From: Candidatus Woesearchaeota archaeon
GTDB lineage: Archaea; Nanobdellota; Nanobdellia; Woesearchaeales; JAHWIC01
Reading direction: 5' to 3'
Length of the DNA stretch: 57,666 nt
Assembly (NCBI GenBank): GCA_019322485.1
Contig: JAHWIK010000017.1
Span: 1 to 57,666, forward strand
The notes below the pieces were generated by a model. That model was given only the letters and a program-made list of their open reading frames with translations. It was not told the origin of the DNA and made no database searches. Shown here one piece after another: positions 24,993 through 33,531 of this stretch (positions are counted from its first letter, which is position 1; every line of letters begins with the position of its first letter). The translations under genes and the position numbers were made by a program.

Positions 24993-25559
24993 ATGGCTTT
25001 TATATCAATTAGAGAGATTATAGACATAATAATAATGGTCTTTGCTATAGGTTATATATTCTCTGGATTCTTCAAGAGAACACCCCATGAAGGCTATGAC
25101 CCAATCAAATACTTTAGCAAATCAATGGGCTGGGAGAATATCAAGCATGCAGCCATGATTGCTGCACCAGCTGTTGTTCTGCATGAGTTAGCTCATAAAA
25201 TAGTTGCAATGTCTTATGGAGCTATTGCAATCCTTAAAGCTCCTTACCTAATGTATGGAATAGTTATAGCACTAAGAGCTATGAACTTTCCATTAGTTTT
25301 CTTTGTTGGTGGCTATGTAGCACACTCACCTTTACCTGCTTTGCCATCAGCTTTTGTTTCAGTAGCAGGGCCATTAACAAATTTCATAGTCTGGTTTCTG
25401 ATACAAACAGCAATAAAACACAATGTTCTTAGAAAATATCACAGTATAATGGCTCCAATGGCAAAGATAAACCTGTTCCTAGGAATATTTAACATGCTTC
25501 CTATACCTGGCTTTGACGGCTTTAACTTTTTTAGGAGCTTGTTTAGCGCCTTTATGTAG
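24993..25559 (+). CDS. Site-2-type intramembrane zinc protease (M50)
   Basis: 188 residues, about five membrane helices. The zinc site VVLHELAHKIVAMSYG (HExxH) lies at about residues 64-79, and the third ligand in NMLPIPGFDGFNFF near 168-181, the NxxPxxxxDG motif of S2P. No PDZ or CBS domain, so it is a minimal form. These proteases cut membrane-bound regulators or signal-peptide remnants. The start is 23 bases after a TATA-like TTTAAATAC. Confidence 0.93.
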   Translation: MAFISIREIIDIIIMVFAIGYIFSGFFKRTPHEGYDPIKYFSKSMGWENIKHAAMIAAPAVVLHELAHKIVAMSYGAIAILKAPYLMYGIVIALRAMNFPLVFFVGGYVAHSPLPALPSAFVSVAGPLTNFIVWFLIQTAIKHNVLRKYHSIMAPMAKINLFLGIFNMLPIPGFDGFNFFRSLFSAFM

Positions 25560-25563
25560 AAAT

Positions 25564-27078
25564 CTAACCAGTATTCCTAAAAGTCAATTTTGCGTCTGTT
25601 GTAACATTCATTCTAAGCTTGATTAAACCAGCTTCATCTCCTTCGCTTGGCAGGTAGGTAACATGCATGTCACAGTTATTTAGCTTACCTAGCATCTTAA
25701 TGCATTTTTTCGTTTCCTTGTTATATTTTGCACTGACAGCCAGGGCTATCAAAGTTTCGTCTAGGTTTAAGCTTTCTGAAGTTCCTTTTAGTATATCCCC
25801 CTTTAGGATATTAACATTTTTTATTATTTCAGGAAGTATCAGGTCAACGCCATCATCCACTCCAGCCAATGTTTTTATTGCGTTGATAACAACTGACGAT
25901 TCAGCATGCAATAAGGGGGAATTCTTTCCTGCAACAATAGTTCCATCAGGCAGCTGTATTGCAGCTCCGCAGAATATGCCTTTATTGCCTTTGCCTGCTT
26001 TTTCAGCTTCTTTTTCAGCATTTCTGGCAGCAGGCACAACCTTTCTATCCTCCTCTTTTAAATGCAGTTTTTGCATTAGGTTTTCTGCCCTTTCAACTGT
26101 CTCTGGTTTTTCTGTTCCAAGCAGCAATTCCTTTTTATAACGGAAATATCTCCTTATGATTTCCTGTTTAGCTGCTTCTCTACACACCTTGTCGTCTATA
26201 ATAGCAAATCCCGCCATATTAACACCCATGTCTGTCGGAGAATTATAATTACGGACATGATTATCCTTTGAAACAATCCCATCCATTATATTCTTCATAA
26301 TATCAAAATTTTCTATATCCCTGTTGTAATTTATTGAAGTTTTCTTATATTGCTTTAAGTGGAACGGGTCAACCATGTTAACATCCCCTAAGTCAGCAGT
26401 TGCTGCTTCATAAGCAACATTAATTGGGTGGTCTATCTCTAGGTTCCATATCGGAAAGGTCTCAAATTTTGCATAACCAGAGTTAATGCCCTTTTTTGTG
26501 TCATGATACATCTGTGATAAGCATAAGGCCATCTTGCCAGAGCCTCCCCCAGCTCCTGTTATTATCACTATTGGCTTTGATGTAGGTATATATGTCTGGC
26601 CCCCGTATCCTTCATCACTAACGACCTTTTTGATGTCATTGGGATAACCTTCTATGACTGGCTGAGTAAAAACCTTGTAGCCAAAATTCTCAAGTTTTCT
26701 TTTAAAACGCACAGCTGCTTCTTCTCCGCTAAATAAGGCTATGTTAATAATAGAGATATTAAGCCCCCTCTCTTTCAGGTCTTTCAAATCTTTCATGACT
26801 TGTTTGTCATACGCTAAACCAAAATCATGGCGTATCCTGCCTTTCTGGATATCCTGGGCGCTGACACAATATATGAGTTCTATTTTATCCCCTAATGCTT
26901 TGAGAACTTCTATCTTTGTATCAGGTTCATAGCCAGGTAACACTCGGACTGCATGAAAATCGTGGCAGAGCTTCCCGCCAAATTCAAGATACAGTTTTTC
27001 TCCAAATTTAGCTACCCTGTCCTTTATCTCTTTTGTTTGTACTTCCAAATATTTTTTTGTACTAAAGCCTGTTTTCAT
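25564..27078 (-). CDS. DUF1846 (UPF0371) family protein
   Basis: 504 residues. Family hallmarks: KLCHDFHAVRVLPGYEPDTKIEVL, IVIITGAGGGSGKMALCLSQMYHD (a nucleotide-binding glycine loop), FPIWNLEIDHPINVAYEAATADLGDVNMVDPFHL and RNYNSPTDMGVNMAGF. Structures of the family have a NAD-kinase/nucleotidyltransferase-like ATP-binding fold, but no function is proved. It is mainly a bacterial family (Firmicutes, anaerobes), so acquisition by transfer is likely, though base use matches the neighbourhood. Divergent from pyrG across 170 bases. Confidence 0.92.
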   Translation of the reverse strand: MKTGFSTKKYLEVQTKEIKDRVAKFGEKLYLEFGGKLCHDFHAVRVLPGYEPDTKIEVLKALGDKIELIYCVSAQDIQKGRIRHDFGLAYDKQVMKDLKDLKERGLNISIINIALFSGEEAAVRFKRKLENFGYKVFTQPVIEGYPNDIKKVVSDEGYGGQTYIPTSKPIVIITGAGGGSGKMALCLSQMYHDTKKGINSGYAKFETFPIWNLEIDHPINVAYEAATADLGDVNMVDPFHLKQYKKTSINYNRDIENFDIMKNIMDGIVSKDNHVRNYNSPTDMGVNMAGFAIIDDKVCREAAKQEIIRRYFRYKKELLLGTEKPETVERAENLMQKLHLKEEDRKVVPAARNAEKEAEKAGKGNKGIFCGAAIQLPDGTIVAGKNSPLLHAESSVVINAIKTLAGVDDGVDLILPEIIKNVNILKGDILKGTSESLNLDETLIALAVSAKYNKETKKCIKMLGKLNNCDMHVTYLPSEGDEAGLIKLRMNVTTDAKLTFRNTG

Positions 27079-27234
27079 CGCTAAAAACCCCCTGAAAACA
27101 AGAACTCCTGACAGAGATATTTAAATGTTATGTTAACTATCAGTTTTCAAGGAAAGTTTTAAATATGAAAGGCCACATACGTATAAAATGCACCGAGTTA
27201 AATGTTTGTTAATCACTAATTCTAAAATTGTTTT

Positions 27235-27240
27235 AGGAGG
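27235..27240 (+). promoter_or_regulatory. Strong Shine-Dalgarno of pyrG
   Basis: AGGAGG, 8 bases before the pyrG ATG. The leader is long for this genome; a TATA-like GTTTTAAATATG at about 27155-27166 could start it. No riboswitch fold was recognised. Confidence 0.75.
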
Positions 27241-27248
27241 TAATAGCC

Positions 27249-28964
27249 ATGACTAAGTATATAGTTGTTGCAGGGGGGGTTATTTCAGGAGTTGGAAAAG
27301 GCATCACAACAGCTTCTATAGGAAAGATTCTCAAGGACTATGGTTATAAGGTAACTGCCATTAAGATTGACCCTTATTTGAACTACGATGCAGGAACTTT
27401 AAGGCCAACAGAGCATGGTGAAGTATGGGTTACTGATGATGGTGGAGAAATAGACCAAGACCTCGGCAACTATGAGAGATTTCTAGGCATGGACATACCA
27501 AAGAAGAATAATATAACCTCTGGCCAGATATACAAGACAGTCATCGACAAAGAAAGAAAAGGAGAATTTCTTGGTAAGACTGTGCAGTTTATACCCCACA
27601 TACCTGGCGAGATATTAAGGCGCATAAAAGATGCTTCAAATGGTTTTGACTTTGCACTTATAGAGATAGGAGGCACCATAGGAGATTTCGAGAATATCGC
27701 TTTCTTGTTTGCTATGAAAAGGCTTGAGAGAGAGATTGGCAAGGAGAATGTAATCTACATTCTTGTGACTTACCTTCCCATCCCAGGCCATATGGGTGAG
27801 ATGAAAACAAAGCCAACCCAGCAGGCAATAAGGATGCTTTCTGAGAATGGAATATTTCCTGATTTTATTATATGCAGGTCAAAAAAGCCCCTGGATGATG
27901 TCAGGAAGAAAAAAATTGAAACCTATGCTAATATTCCTTCAGCATATGTGATATCTGAACCAGACATTGATACAGTTTATAGGATTCCACTTGATCTGGA
28001 GAATGAGAATCTTGGCTTGAAGATTTTGTCTGAGTTTAGGATGAAACTTGAGAAGAAGCCCACCTTTAAGGAATTAGAAAAAATTGTTGGCAGGATAATA
28101 AAGCCAAAGAAGAGGATAAAGATTGCGATGGTAGGGAAGTATGTGGATATAGGCAACTTTACATTAAAGGATTCTTACATATCAATAAATGAATCATTGA
28201 TACATGCAGGAGCTTCCCTGGATGTTGGTGTTGACATTGATTGGATAGATGCGAAAAAGCTTGAAAAGGGCTCTAATGCCGCTAAACTGCTGAAGCCATA
28301 CAAAGGAATTATCATTCCCGGCGGTTTTGGTGCAAGTGGTGTTGAAGGAAAGATAAGCGCTATAAAATATGCACGTGAGAACAATATCCCCTTTTTGGGC
28401 TTATGCTATGGTTTGCAGCTTGCAGTAGTTGAATTTGCAAGGAATGTTGCAAAGCTTGAGGGAGCAAACACCACAGAGAATGATAAAAATACAAAATATC
28501 CTGTTATTGATATATTGCCGACACAAAAGGAAATACTTGGCAAAAGCGAATATGGCGGAACAATGCGCCTTGGAGCATACGCCGCAAAGCTGGAAAAAGG
28601 AAGCAAGGTTTACGGGCTTTACAAGGACACTGGGAGAATAAAGGAAGACAAGGAAAAGATAGAAAAATTAAAGGCAGATAAGACGCAAAGCTTTAGGTTA
28701 GGACAGCTTAGTGGAGGGGATGTTGTACTTGAAAGGCACAGGCATAGATATGAGGTTAATCCTGCATTCATTGATCAGCTTCATCAAAAAGGATTGCTAT
28801 TCTCAGGCCATCACATCAGGGAGGATAGCACGAAGCTGATGGAGTTTATAGAGCTTCCAAAGCATCCATTCTTCATAGCAACACAAGCCCATCCTGAATT
28901 CAAGTCAAGATTAGAAAAACCAGCACCTCTGTTCTATGGTTTTGTAAGGGCAGCAGCCAAATAG
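27249..28964 (+). CDS. pyrG: CTP synthase
   Basis: 571 residues; converts UTP to CTP with glutamine as nitrogen donor. Synthetase domain: GGVISGVGKGITTASIGKIL (P-loop), DPYLNYDAGTLRPTEHGEV, and EIGGTIGDFE. Glutaminase domain: FLGLCYGLQLAVVEFARN with catalytic Cys, and the His/Glu pair in ATQAHPEFKSR. The C-terminus is normal. A strong ribosome-binding site supports the start. secF follows after 41 bases with its own TATA-like box. Confidence 0.97.
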   Translation: MTKYIVVAGGVISGVGKGITTASIGKILKDYGYKVTAIKIDPYLNYDAGTLRPTEHGEVWVTDDGGEIDQDLGNYERFLGMDIPKKNNITSGQIYKTVIDKERKGEFLGKTVQFIPHIPGEILRRIKDASNGFDFALIEIGGTIGDFENIAFLFAMKRLEREIGKENVIYILVTYLPIPGHMGEMKTKPTQQAIRMLSENGIFPDFIICRSKKPLDDVRKKKIETYANIPSAYVISEPDIDTVYRIPLDLENENLGLKILSEFRMKLEKKPTFKELEKIVGRIIKPKKRIKIAMVGKYVDIGNFTLKDSYISINESLIHAGASLDVGVDIDWIDAKKLEKGSNAAKLLKPYKGIIIPGGFGASGVEGKISAIKYARENNIPFLGLCYGLQLAVVEFARNVAKLEGANTTENDKNTKYPVIDILPTQKEILGKSEYGGTMRLGAYAAKLEKGSKVYGLYKDTGRIKEDKEKIEKLKADKTQSFRLGQLSGGDVVLERHRHRYEVNPAFIDQLHQKGLLFSGHHIREDSTKLMEFIELPKHPFFIATQAHPEFKSRLEKPAPLFYGFVRAAAK

Positions 28965-29005
28965 CATAAGATTAATAAATAAACCAAAGTCACTTATTCT
29001 CAATA

Positions 29006-30082
29006 ATGGAAGAAGAACACACTGAAAAACCTGCTGAAGAACCTAAAGAACATAAGGTTGAGGAGCACGAAGAACATACTGAACAGCATAAACTGCATAC
29101 TGAAAAACCAGCTGAAGAGCACAAAGAACACACTGAAAAACCAGCTGAAGAACACATTAAACACAAGGAACCCAGGAAAATCACGCTTTCTGCTATAAAG
29201 GATATTTACGATAAACAATACAGGAAACTGCTGATTATACCCTTTTTGATACTTCTCTTGGCAGTCTCTTCAATCATATTCAAGGTATCAACCACTGGAG
29301 ATTTCATTAACCGTGATGTCTCACTTAAGGGCGGCTTAACCCTAACAATACCTTATGATAAAGAAGTGGATATCTATGGTTTAGAAAACTACCTATTATC
29401 CCAGTTTCCAAGTAATGACCTCTCAGTTAGGGCCCTAAGACAGGCTGGAACCTATTCAGGGATTGTTATTGACGCAGATATTGAAAAGGAATCTCTTGAG
29501 CAGATGATATCTGCTGTTGAGGAGAATGTGAACATAAAGCTGAATGAAGGAGACTACAGCGTTGAGGTTATGGGCTCTTCTCTTGGAGCGAGTTTCTTTA
29601 GGGAAACAATAAGGGCAGTGCTTATAGCATTCCTGTTTATGGGCATTGTTGTATTTATAGCATTCAAAGTTCCTGTGACAAGTTTTGCAGTTATCTTGGC
29701 AGCATTCTCAGACATTATAGTCACACTTGCAATTGTAAACATTATGGGCATGAAGCTAAGCACAGCAGGAATAGCAGCATTCCTTATGTTGATTGGTTAT
29801 TCTGTCGATACAAATATACTCCTAAGCACAAAGGTTGTCAAAAGAAAAGAGGGTACAGTGATGGAGAGAATACTTGGTGCAATGAAAACAGGTTTGATGA
29901 TGAGCACAACAACTGTTTGTGCAGTTATGGTGGCTTTGATATTTACCCAGTCAGAGGTAATCAGGCAGATAATGACCATACTGCTTATAGGATTATTGAT
30001 TGACCTGATTAATACATGGGTACAGAATGTCAGCATCCTAAGGATATATCTGGAAAGAAAGCATAAAAATGTACAAGCTTAA
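29006..30082 (+). CDS. secF: Protein-export membrane protein SecF
   Basis: 358 residues. The first about 55 residues are an unusual cytoplasmic low-complexity region with repeats of H-T-E-K-P-A-E-E and E-E-H. The normal SecF follows: first helix LLIIPFLILLLAVSSIIF, the KGGLTLTI motif, and five further helices with MGIVVFIAFKVPVTSFAVILAAFSDIIVTLA and AAFLMLIGYSVDTNILLSTKVVK. With SecD it uses the ion gradient to help preprotein export. It overlaps secD by 14 bases. Confidence 0.95.
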   Translation: MEEEHTEKPAEEPKEHKVEEHEEHTEQHKLHTEKPAEEHKEHTEKPAEEHIKHKEPRKITLSAIKDIYDKQYRKLLIIPFLILLLAVSSIIFKVSTTGDFINRDVSLKGGLTLTIPYDKEVDIYGLENYLLSQFPSNDLSVRALRQAGTYSGIVIDADIEKESLEQMISAVEENVNIKLNEGDYSVEVMGSSLGASFFRETIRAVLIAFLFMGIVVFIAFKVPVTSFAVILAAFSDIIVTLAIVNIMGMKLSTAGIAAFLMLIGYSVDTNILLSTKVVKRKEGTVMERILGAMKTGLMMSTTTVCAVMVALIFTQSEVIRQIMTILLIGLLIDLINTWVQNVSILRIYLERKHKNVQA

Positions 30083-31790
30083 GAAAGTATTTAGGAACAC
30101 CAGGGTAATTATAATGTTCGTATTTATACTGCTCTCTCTGGTTGCAATACATCCAAACCCTGCAGCAGAGGGTGTTGCTATAAGGAATGTCATATCAAAT
30201 AGTTCTGCTAACCTGGCTGGGGTAAGAAGTACAACCCCGAATATAGCTCCAATGAAACGAGAGCGCATAACTGCAGTAGATAATGTTCCTATAACCTCAG
30301 TTGAGGATTACTACAAAAGCATAGAAGACCTAGAGGCAAAAAGGATAGTAAGAATAACAACAAATACGAATACCTATAAGCTTACAGTCAAGGAAAAAAC
30401 AAAAACAATAGAGCTGAATGAGACAGAAACCAAAACAATTACAGAAGTGGTGCAAGTAAATAAAACAATAAATGGGACCTTGGTTGCTGTAAATGAAACC
30501 AGAACAAGGACCGTTACTGTTCCTAAGACAGAGACCATCTCCCTTGGCGCTGAAGATATTGGACTAAGGGTGTATGAGGCGCCAAAGACAAACATCAGAA
30601 AGGGCCTTGACCTGCAGGGAGGTACAAGGGTTTTACTGCAGCCGGAAAAAAAGCTGGATGAAAACAGCCTGGAGATGCTGATTGAGAATATGGAAGAGAG
30701 GCTTAATGTGTACGGCCTTAGCGACCTTATCGTAAGAAAAGCAGGAGACCTTTCTGGAAACCAATACATCCTTGTTGAGATTCCTGGTGTTAACGAAGAA
30801 GAGGTGCGCGAGCTTCTCTCAAAGCAGGGTAAATTTGAAGCAAGGATAAAAAATCAGAGTGTTTTTATTGGCGGAAAAGATGTAACCTATGTGTGCAGGT
30901 CAGCAGACTGCTCTGGCATAGACCCAAGGGTTGGCTGCCAAAGGAGTTCTGGCGGATGGTTCTGCCGTTTTAGGTTTTCTATTGCATTATCGCAGGAAGC
31001 AGCACAGCGCCAGGCAGATGCAACTGCAGACCTGGAGATAATCTCGGAGAATAGCCAGGAATACTTAAGTGAAAAGATAATCCTCTTCCTTGATGACAAG
31101 CAGGTTGACGAGCTTAACATTGGCGCAGAACTAAAAGGCAAGGCTGTTACAGACATACAGATATCTGGTTCTGGTGTTGGCGTAACAAAGCAGGAGGCAG
31201 CTATTAATTCATTGCAGAATATGAAAAGGCTGCAGACAATCCTTATCACAGGTTCCCTGCCAGTCAAAATAGATATCATCAAAACAGACTCAATAAGCCC
31301 AATCCTTGGTGAAGAGTTTGTTAGAAATGCAATAACAATGGGATTATTGGCAATACTCGCCGTGGTTGTGGTTATGTTTTTGAGATACAGAAAACTGCAG
31401 GTAGCTATCCCAGTGATGGTGACCTGCATATCTGAGGTAGTAATCCTGTTGGGGTTTGCTGCAATTGCAAACTGGAATCTCGACTTAGCTGCTATAGCAG
31501 GCATCATAATAGTTGTTGGTACAAGCGTAGACCATCAGATAGTTATTACTGACGAAACCCTGCAGGGAGAATCAAGAAAGATATTCAACTGGAAGGAGCG
31601 CATCAAGAATGCTTTCTCAATTATCCTGATCGCTTACCTGACAACAGTTGTAGCAATGGTACCATTAATGTTTGCCGGAGCTGGCTTGTTAAAAGGATTT
31701 GCGCTCACAACAATATTTGGAGTGTCTATTGGAGTGTTCATCACTAGACCAGCATATGCTGCTGTCGTTGAAATATTATTGAAGGAGTAA
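30069..31790 (+). CDS. secD: Protein-export membrane protein SecD
   Basis: 573 residues. The first helix (RVIIMFVFILLSLVAI) precedes a PDZ-like region (NVISNSSANLAGVR...ITAVDNVPITSVEDYYKSIE), a Thr/Glu-rich stretch, the motif RKGLDLQGGTRVLL, the P1 head with two Cys (VCRSADCSGIDPRVGCQ has three), and five C-terminal helices including GIIIVVGTSVDHQIVITDETL. The PDZ-like insert is common in archaeal SecD. Several N-x-T sites (NKTINGT, NETRTRT) in the outside part could be N-glycosylated. Confidence 0.95.
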   Translation: MYKLKKVFRNTRVIIMFVFILLSLVAIHPNPAAEGVAIRNVISNSSANLAGVRSTTPNIAPMKRERITAVDNVPITSVEDYYKSIEDLEAKRIVRITTNTNTYKLTVKEKTKTIELNETETKTITEVVQVNKTINGTLVAVNETRTRTVTVPKTETISLGAEDIGLRVYEAPKTNIRKGLDLQGGTRVLLQPEKKLDENSLEMLIENMEERLNVYGLSDLIVRKAGDLSGNQYILVEIPGVNEEEVRELLSKQGKFEARIKNQSVFIGGKDVTYVCRSADCSGIDPRVGCQRSSGGWFCRFRFSIALSQEAAQRQADATADLEIISENSQEYLSEKIILFLDDKQVDELNIGAELKGKAVTDIQISGSGVGVTKQEAAINSLQNMKRLQTILITGSLPVKIDIIKTDSISPILGEEFVRNAITMGLLAILAVVVVMFLRYRKLQVAIPVMVTCISEVVILLGFAAIANWNLDLAAIAGIIIVVGTSVDHQIVITDETLQGESRKIFNWKERIKNAFSIILIAYLTTVVAMVPLMFAGAGLLKGFALTTIFGVSIGVFITRPAYAAVVEILLKE

Positions 31791-31793
31791 TAA

Positions 31794-32177
31794 ATGCAAA
31801 CAAAACCCTGGGCATTTGGCTTGATTGTTCTATGTACATTCCTCACCTCAGCAGCACAGATATTATATAAGTTTGGAGCAGACAAGCTGGTGCTTGAACT
31901 ATCAGCACTACTTAGAAACTACCAATTATTCTCAGGCCTTATCCTGTATATAATCGCAGGTGTAATAATGATTATTGCTTTGAGGGGCGGTGACCTTTCT
32001 GTGCTATACCCTATAATCGCAACCAGTTATATATGGGTAGCCCTTTTATCAATGTTTTTCCTAGGAGAAGCGATGAACCTCTACAAATGGACAGGAATAT
32101 TCTTTATTATGGCGGGCGTAATATTTGTAGGTTTAGGGAGTAAGAAAGATACAATAAGCTATACAGAGGTTGCATAA
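31794..32177 (+). CDS. DMT-superfamily half transporter A (four helices)
   Basis: 127 residues, four membrane helices, with ALRGGDLSVLYPIIATSYIWVALLS and FFLGEAMNLYKWTGIFFIMAGVIFVG, the EamA/EmrE-type signature. It lacks the membrane Glu in helix 1 that EmrE uses, so it resembles ArnE/ArnF-like or EamA half transporters more than multidrug SMR proteins. Its partner gene follows after one base, and both lie in the secF-secD operon, three bases after secD. A heterodimer is likely (inference); substrate unknown. Confidence 0.85.
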   Translation: MQTKPWAFGLIVLCTFLTSAAQILYKFGADKLVLELSALLRNYQLFSGLILYIIAGVIMIIALRGGDLSVLYPIIATSYIWVALLSMFFLGEAMNLYKWTGIFFIMAGVIFVGLGSKKDTISYTEVA

Positions 32178-32178
32178 A

Positions 32179-32529
32179 ATGCCGACAGAACTATGGGCAG
32201 TTGCTCTTGTGGTTTCTGCTTCACTGGTTGGTGCATTTGGGCCGATACTGCTTAAGAAAGGCTCAAAAAAGTTCTCTCTAAACCCAAAACTTTTGATAAA
32301 GAATTACCACATTCTTAGCGGAACATTCTTGTATATCTTTGCATCTATACTCTTTATAGCAGCACTTCGCGGAGGAGATGTCTCAATCCTGTATCCAATT
32401 GTTTCAGTAACATACATCTGGGTCTCGTTTTTGTCAATAAAGTTTTTAAAGGAGAAGATGAATAAGTACAAATGGACAGGTGTTTTGCTGATAATAATAG
32501 GCGTTGCATTTATCAGCATTGGTGCATAA
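32179..32529 (+). CDS. DMT-superfamily half transporter B (four helices)
   Basis: 116 residues from the ATG at 32179, one base after the stop of half A; a TTG three codons earlier would overlap that gene. Four helices with ALRGGDVSILYPIVSVTYIWVSFLSIKFLKEKMNKYKWTGVLLIIIGVAFISIG, clearly paralogous to half A. Probably forms the antiparallel partner. The pyrH start follows one base after the stop. Confidence 0.85.
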   Translation: MPTELWAVALVVSASLVGAFGPILLKKGSKKFSLNPKLLIKNYHILSGTFLYIFASILFIAALRGGDVSILYPIVSVTYIWVSFLSIKFLKEKMNKYKWTGVLLIIIGVAFISIGA

Positions 32530-32530
32530 G

Positions 32531-33205
32531 ATGAAAACCATTGTGATATCAGTTGGCGGCTCAATTATAGTGCCTGATAAGGTAGATGTAGCATTCATAA
32601 AAAATTTCAAGAAACTTGTTGGAAGGTTTGCTAAAAAAGGTTACAGGTTTGGCATCTACTGCGGCGGTGGAAAGCTTGCTCGTGATTATCAGAAAGCTGC
32701 TTCATCTGTTTCTAAGCTAGGTCAAAAAGAGCTTGATTGGCTGGGGATACACGCAACATGGCTTAATGCTGACTTATTGGTTAAGATATTTGGAAATCTG
32801 ACTGATGGATGCTTTATTATAGACCCTACAAAGAAGGTTAAGTCAAAAAAGAAGGTTTTGGTAGCAGGTGGCTGGAAGCCTGGCTGGAGTACTGATTATG
32901 ATGCTGTTTTATTGGCAAGAAACCTTAAAGCAAGAATAGTCATTAACATGACTAATGTTGACTATGTTTACAATAAAGACCCTAAAAAAAACAAGGGAGC
33001 AAAGCCAATAAAAGAAACAACCTGGAAAGAGCTCAGAAAACTTGTTGGCAGCAAATGGAAAGCTGGCCTCAATATGCCTTTTGACCCAATAGCATCAAAA
33101 AAAGCTGAACAACTTGGTTTAAGCGTAGCTATTATTGGAAAAAATCTAAAAAACCTAGAAAAACTTCTAAATAACAAGCCCTTTAAAGGAACAATAATAA
33201 GATAA
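32531..33205 (+). CDS. pyrH: Archaeal UMP kinase
   Basis: 224 residues from MKTIVISVGGSIIVP. Amino-acid kinase fold: first Gly loop SVGGSIIVP, second YCGGGKLARDYQ, GIHATWLNADLL, VAGGWKPGWSTDYDAVLLA, and the aspartate-rich MTNVDYVYNKDPKK. Phosphorylates UMP to UDP, upstream of CTP synthase found 2.3 kb away. The start at 32531 is one base after the transporter stop; an upstream in-frame start overlapping that gene is rejected. Confidence 0.93.
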   Translation: MKTIVISVGGSIIVPDKVDVAFIKNFKKLVGRFAKKGYRFGIYCGGGKLARDYQKAASSVSKLGQKELDWLGIHATWLNADLLVKIFGNLTDGCFIIDPTKKVKSKKKVLVAGGWKPGWSTDYDAVLLARNLKARIVINMTNVDYVYNKDPKKNKGAKPIKETTWKELRKLVGSKWKAGLNMPFDPIASKKAEQLGLSVAIIGKNLKNLEKLLNNKPFKGTIIR

Positions 33206-33210
33206 AAAAA

Positions 33211-33522
33211 TTATTTTTTCTTCTTTGATTTTTTTGCTTTTTTCTCGAGCTTTGCAAGCCTTGCTTTCAATATCTTGAGCTCCTTCTTTGTTACTGACTC
33301 AGCCTCTTTAGCTAATTTCTTCCCCTCTGTCTTCATTAAGGAGCTTAACCTGGCTTTCTCTTTTTTGGCTTCTCCCAAAAGAACCCTTACCAGAGCTTTG
33401 CCTTCCTTGCTGTTTATCTTTCCTTTTTTAACAAAACCCTTTATTGCCTTTTCTGCTTTTTCCTTTGTCAAGCTTGCAGCTCCCACACCAATCAGGATTG
33501 CCTTCCTTATTATCTCATTCAT
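33211..33522 (-). CDS. Phasin/PhaF-like helical protein
   Basis: 103 residues starting MNEIIRKAILIGVGAASLTK, then long charged helices with heptad character and a C-terminal Lys-rich tail. The AxLTKEKAEKAIKGFVKKGKINSKEGKALV pattern is that of the small PhaF-like/phasin family often found next to AarF/UbiB genes in bacteria. Exactly that neighbour follows: the AarF-like gene ends 9 bases before this start. No polyhydroxyalkanoate genes are present, so granule binding should not be assumed. Confidence 0.75.
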   Translation of the reverse strand: MNEIIRKAILIGVGAASLTKEKAEKAIKGFVKKGKINSKEGKALVRVLLGEAKKEKARLSSLMKTEGKKLAKEAESVTKKELKILKARLAKLEKKAKKSKKKK

Positions 33523-33531
33523 AGTTCCACC

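Noticed and set aside
29006..29175. Short direct repeats resembling a CRISPR-like array
   Set aside because: They are in-frame codon repeats of a Glu/His/Lys-rich SecF tail; spacing is irregular and there are no unique spacers.
30887..31507. 206-codon open frame on the minus strand
   Set aside because: Antisense shadow of secD, which has full family motifs.
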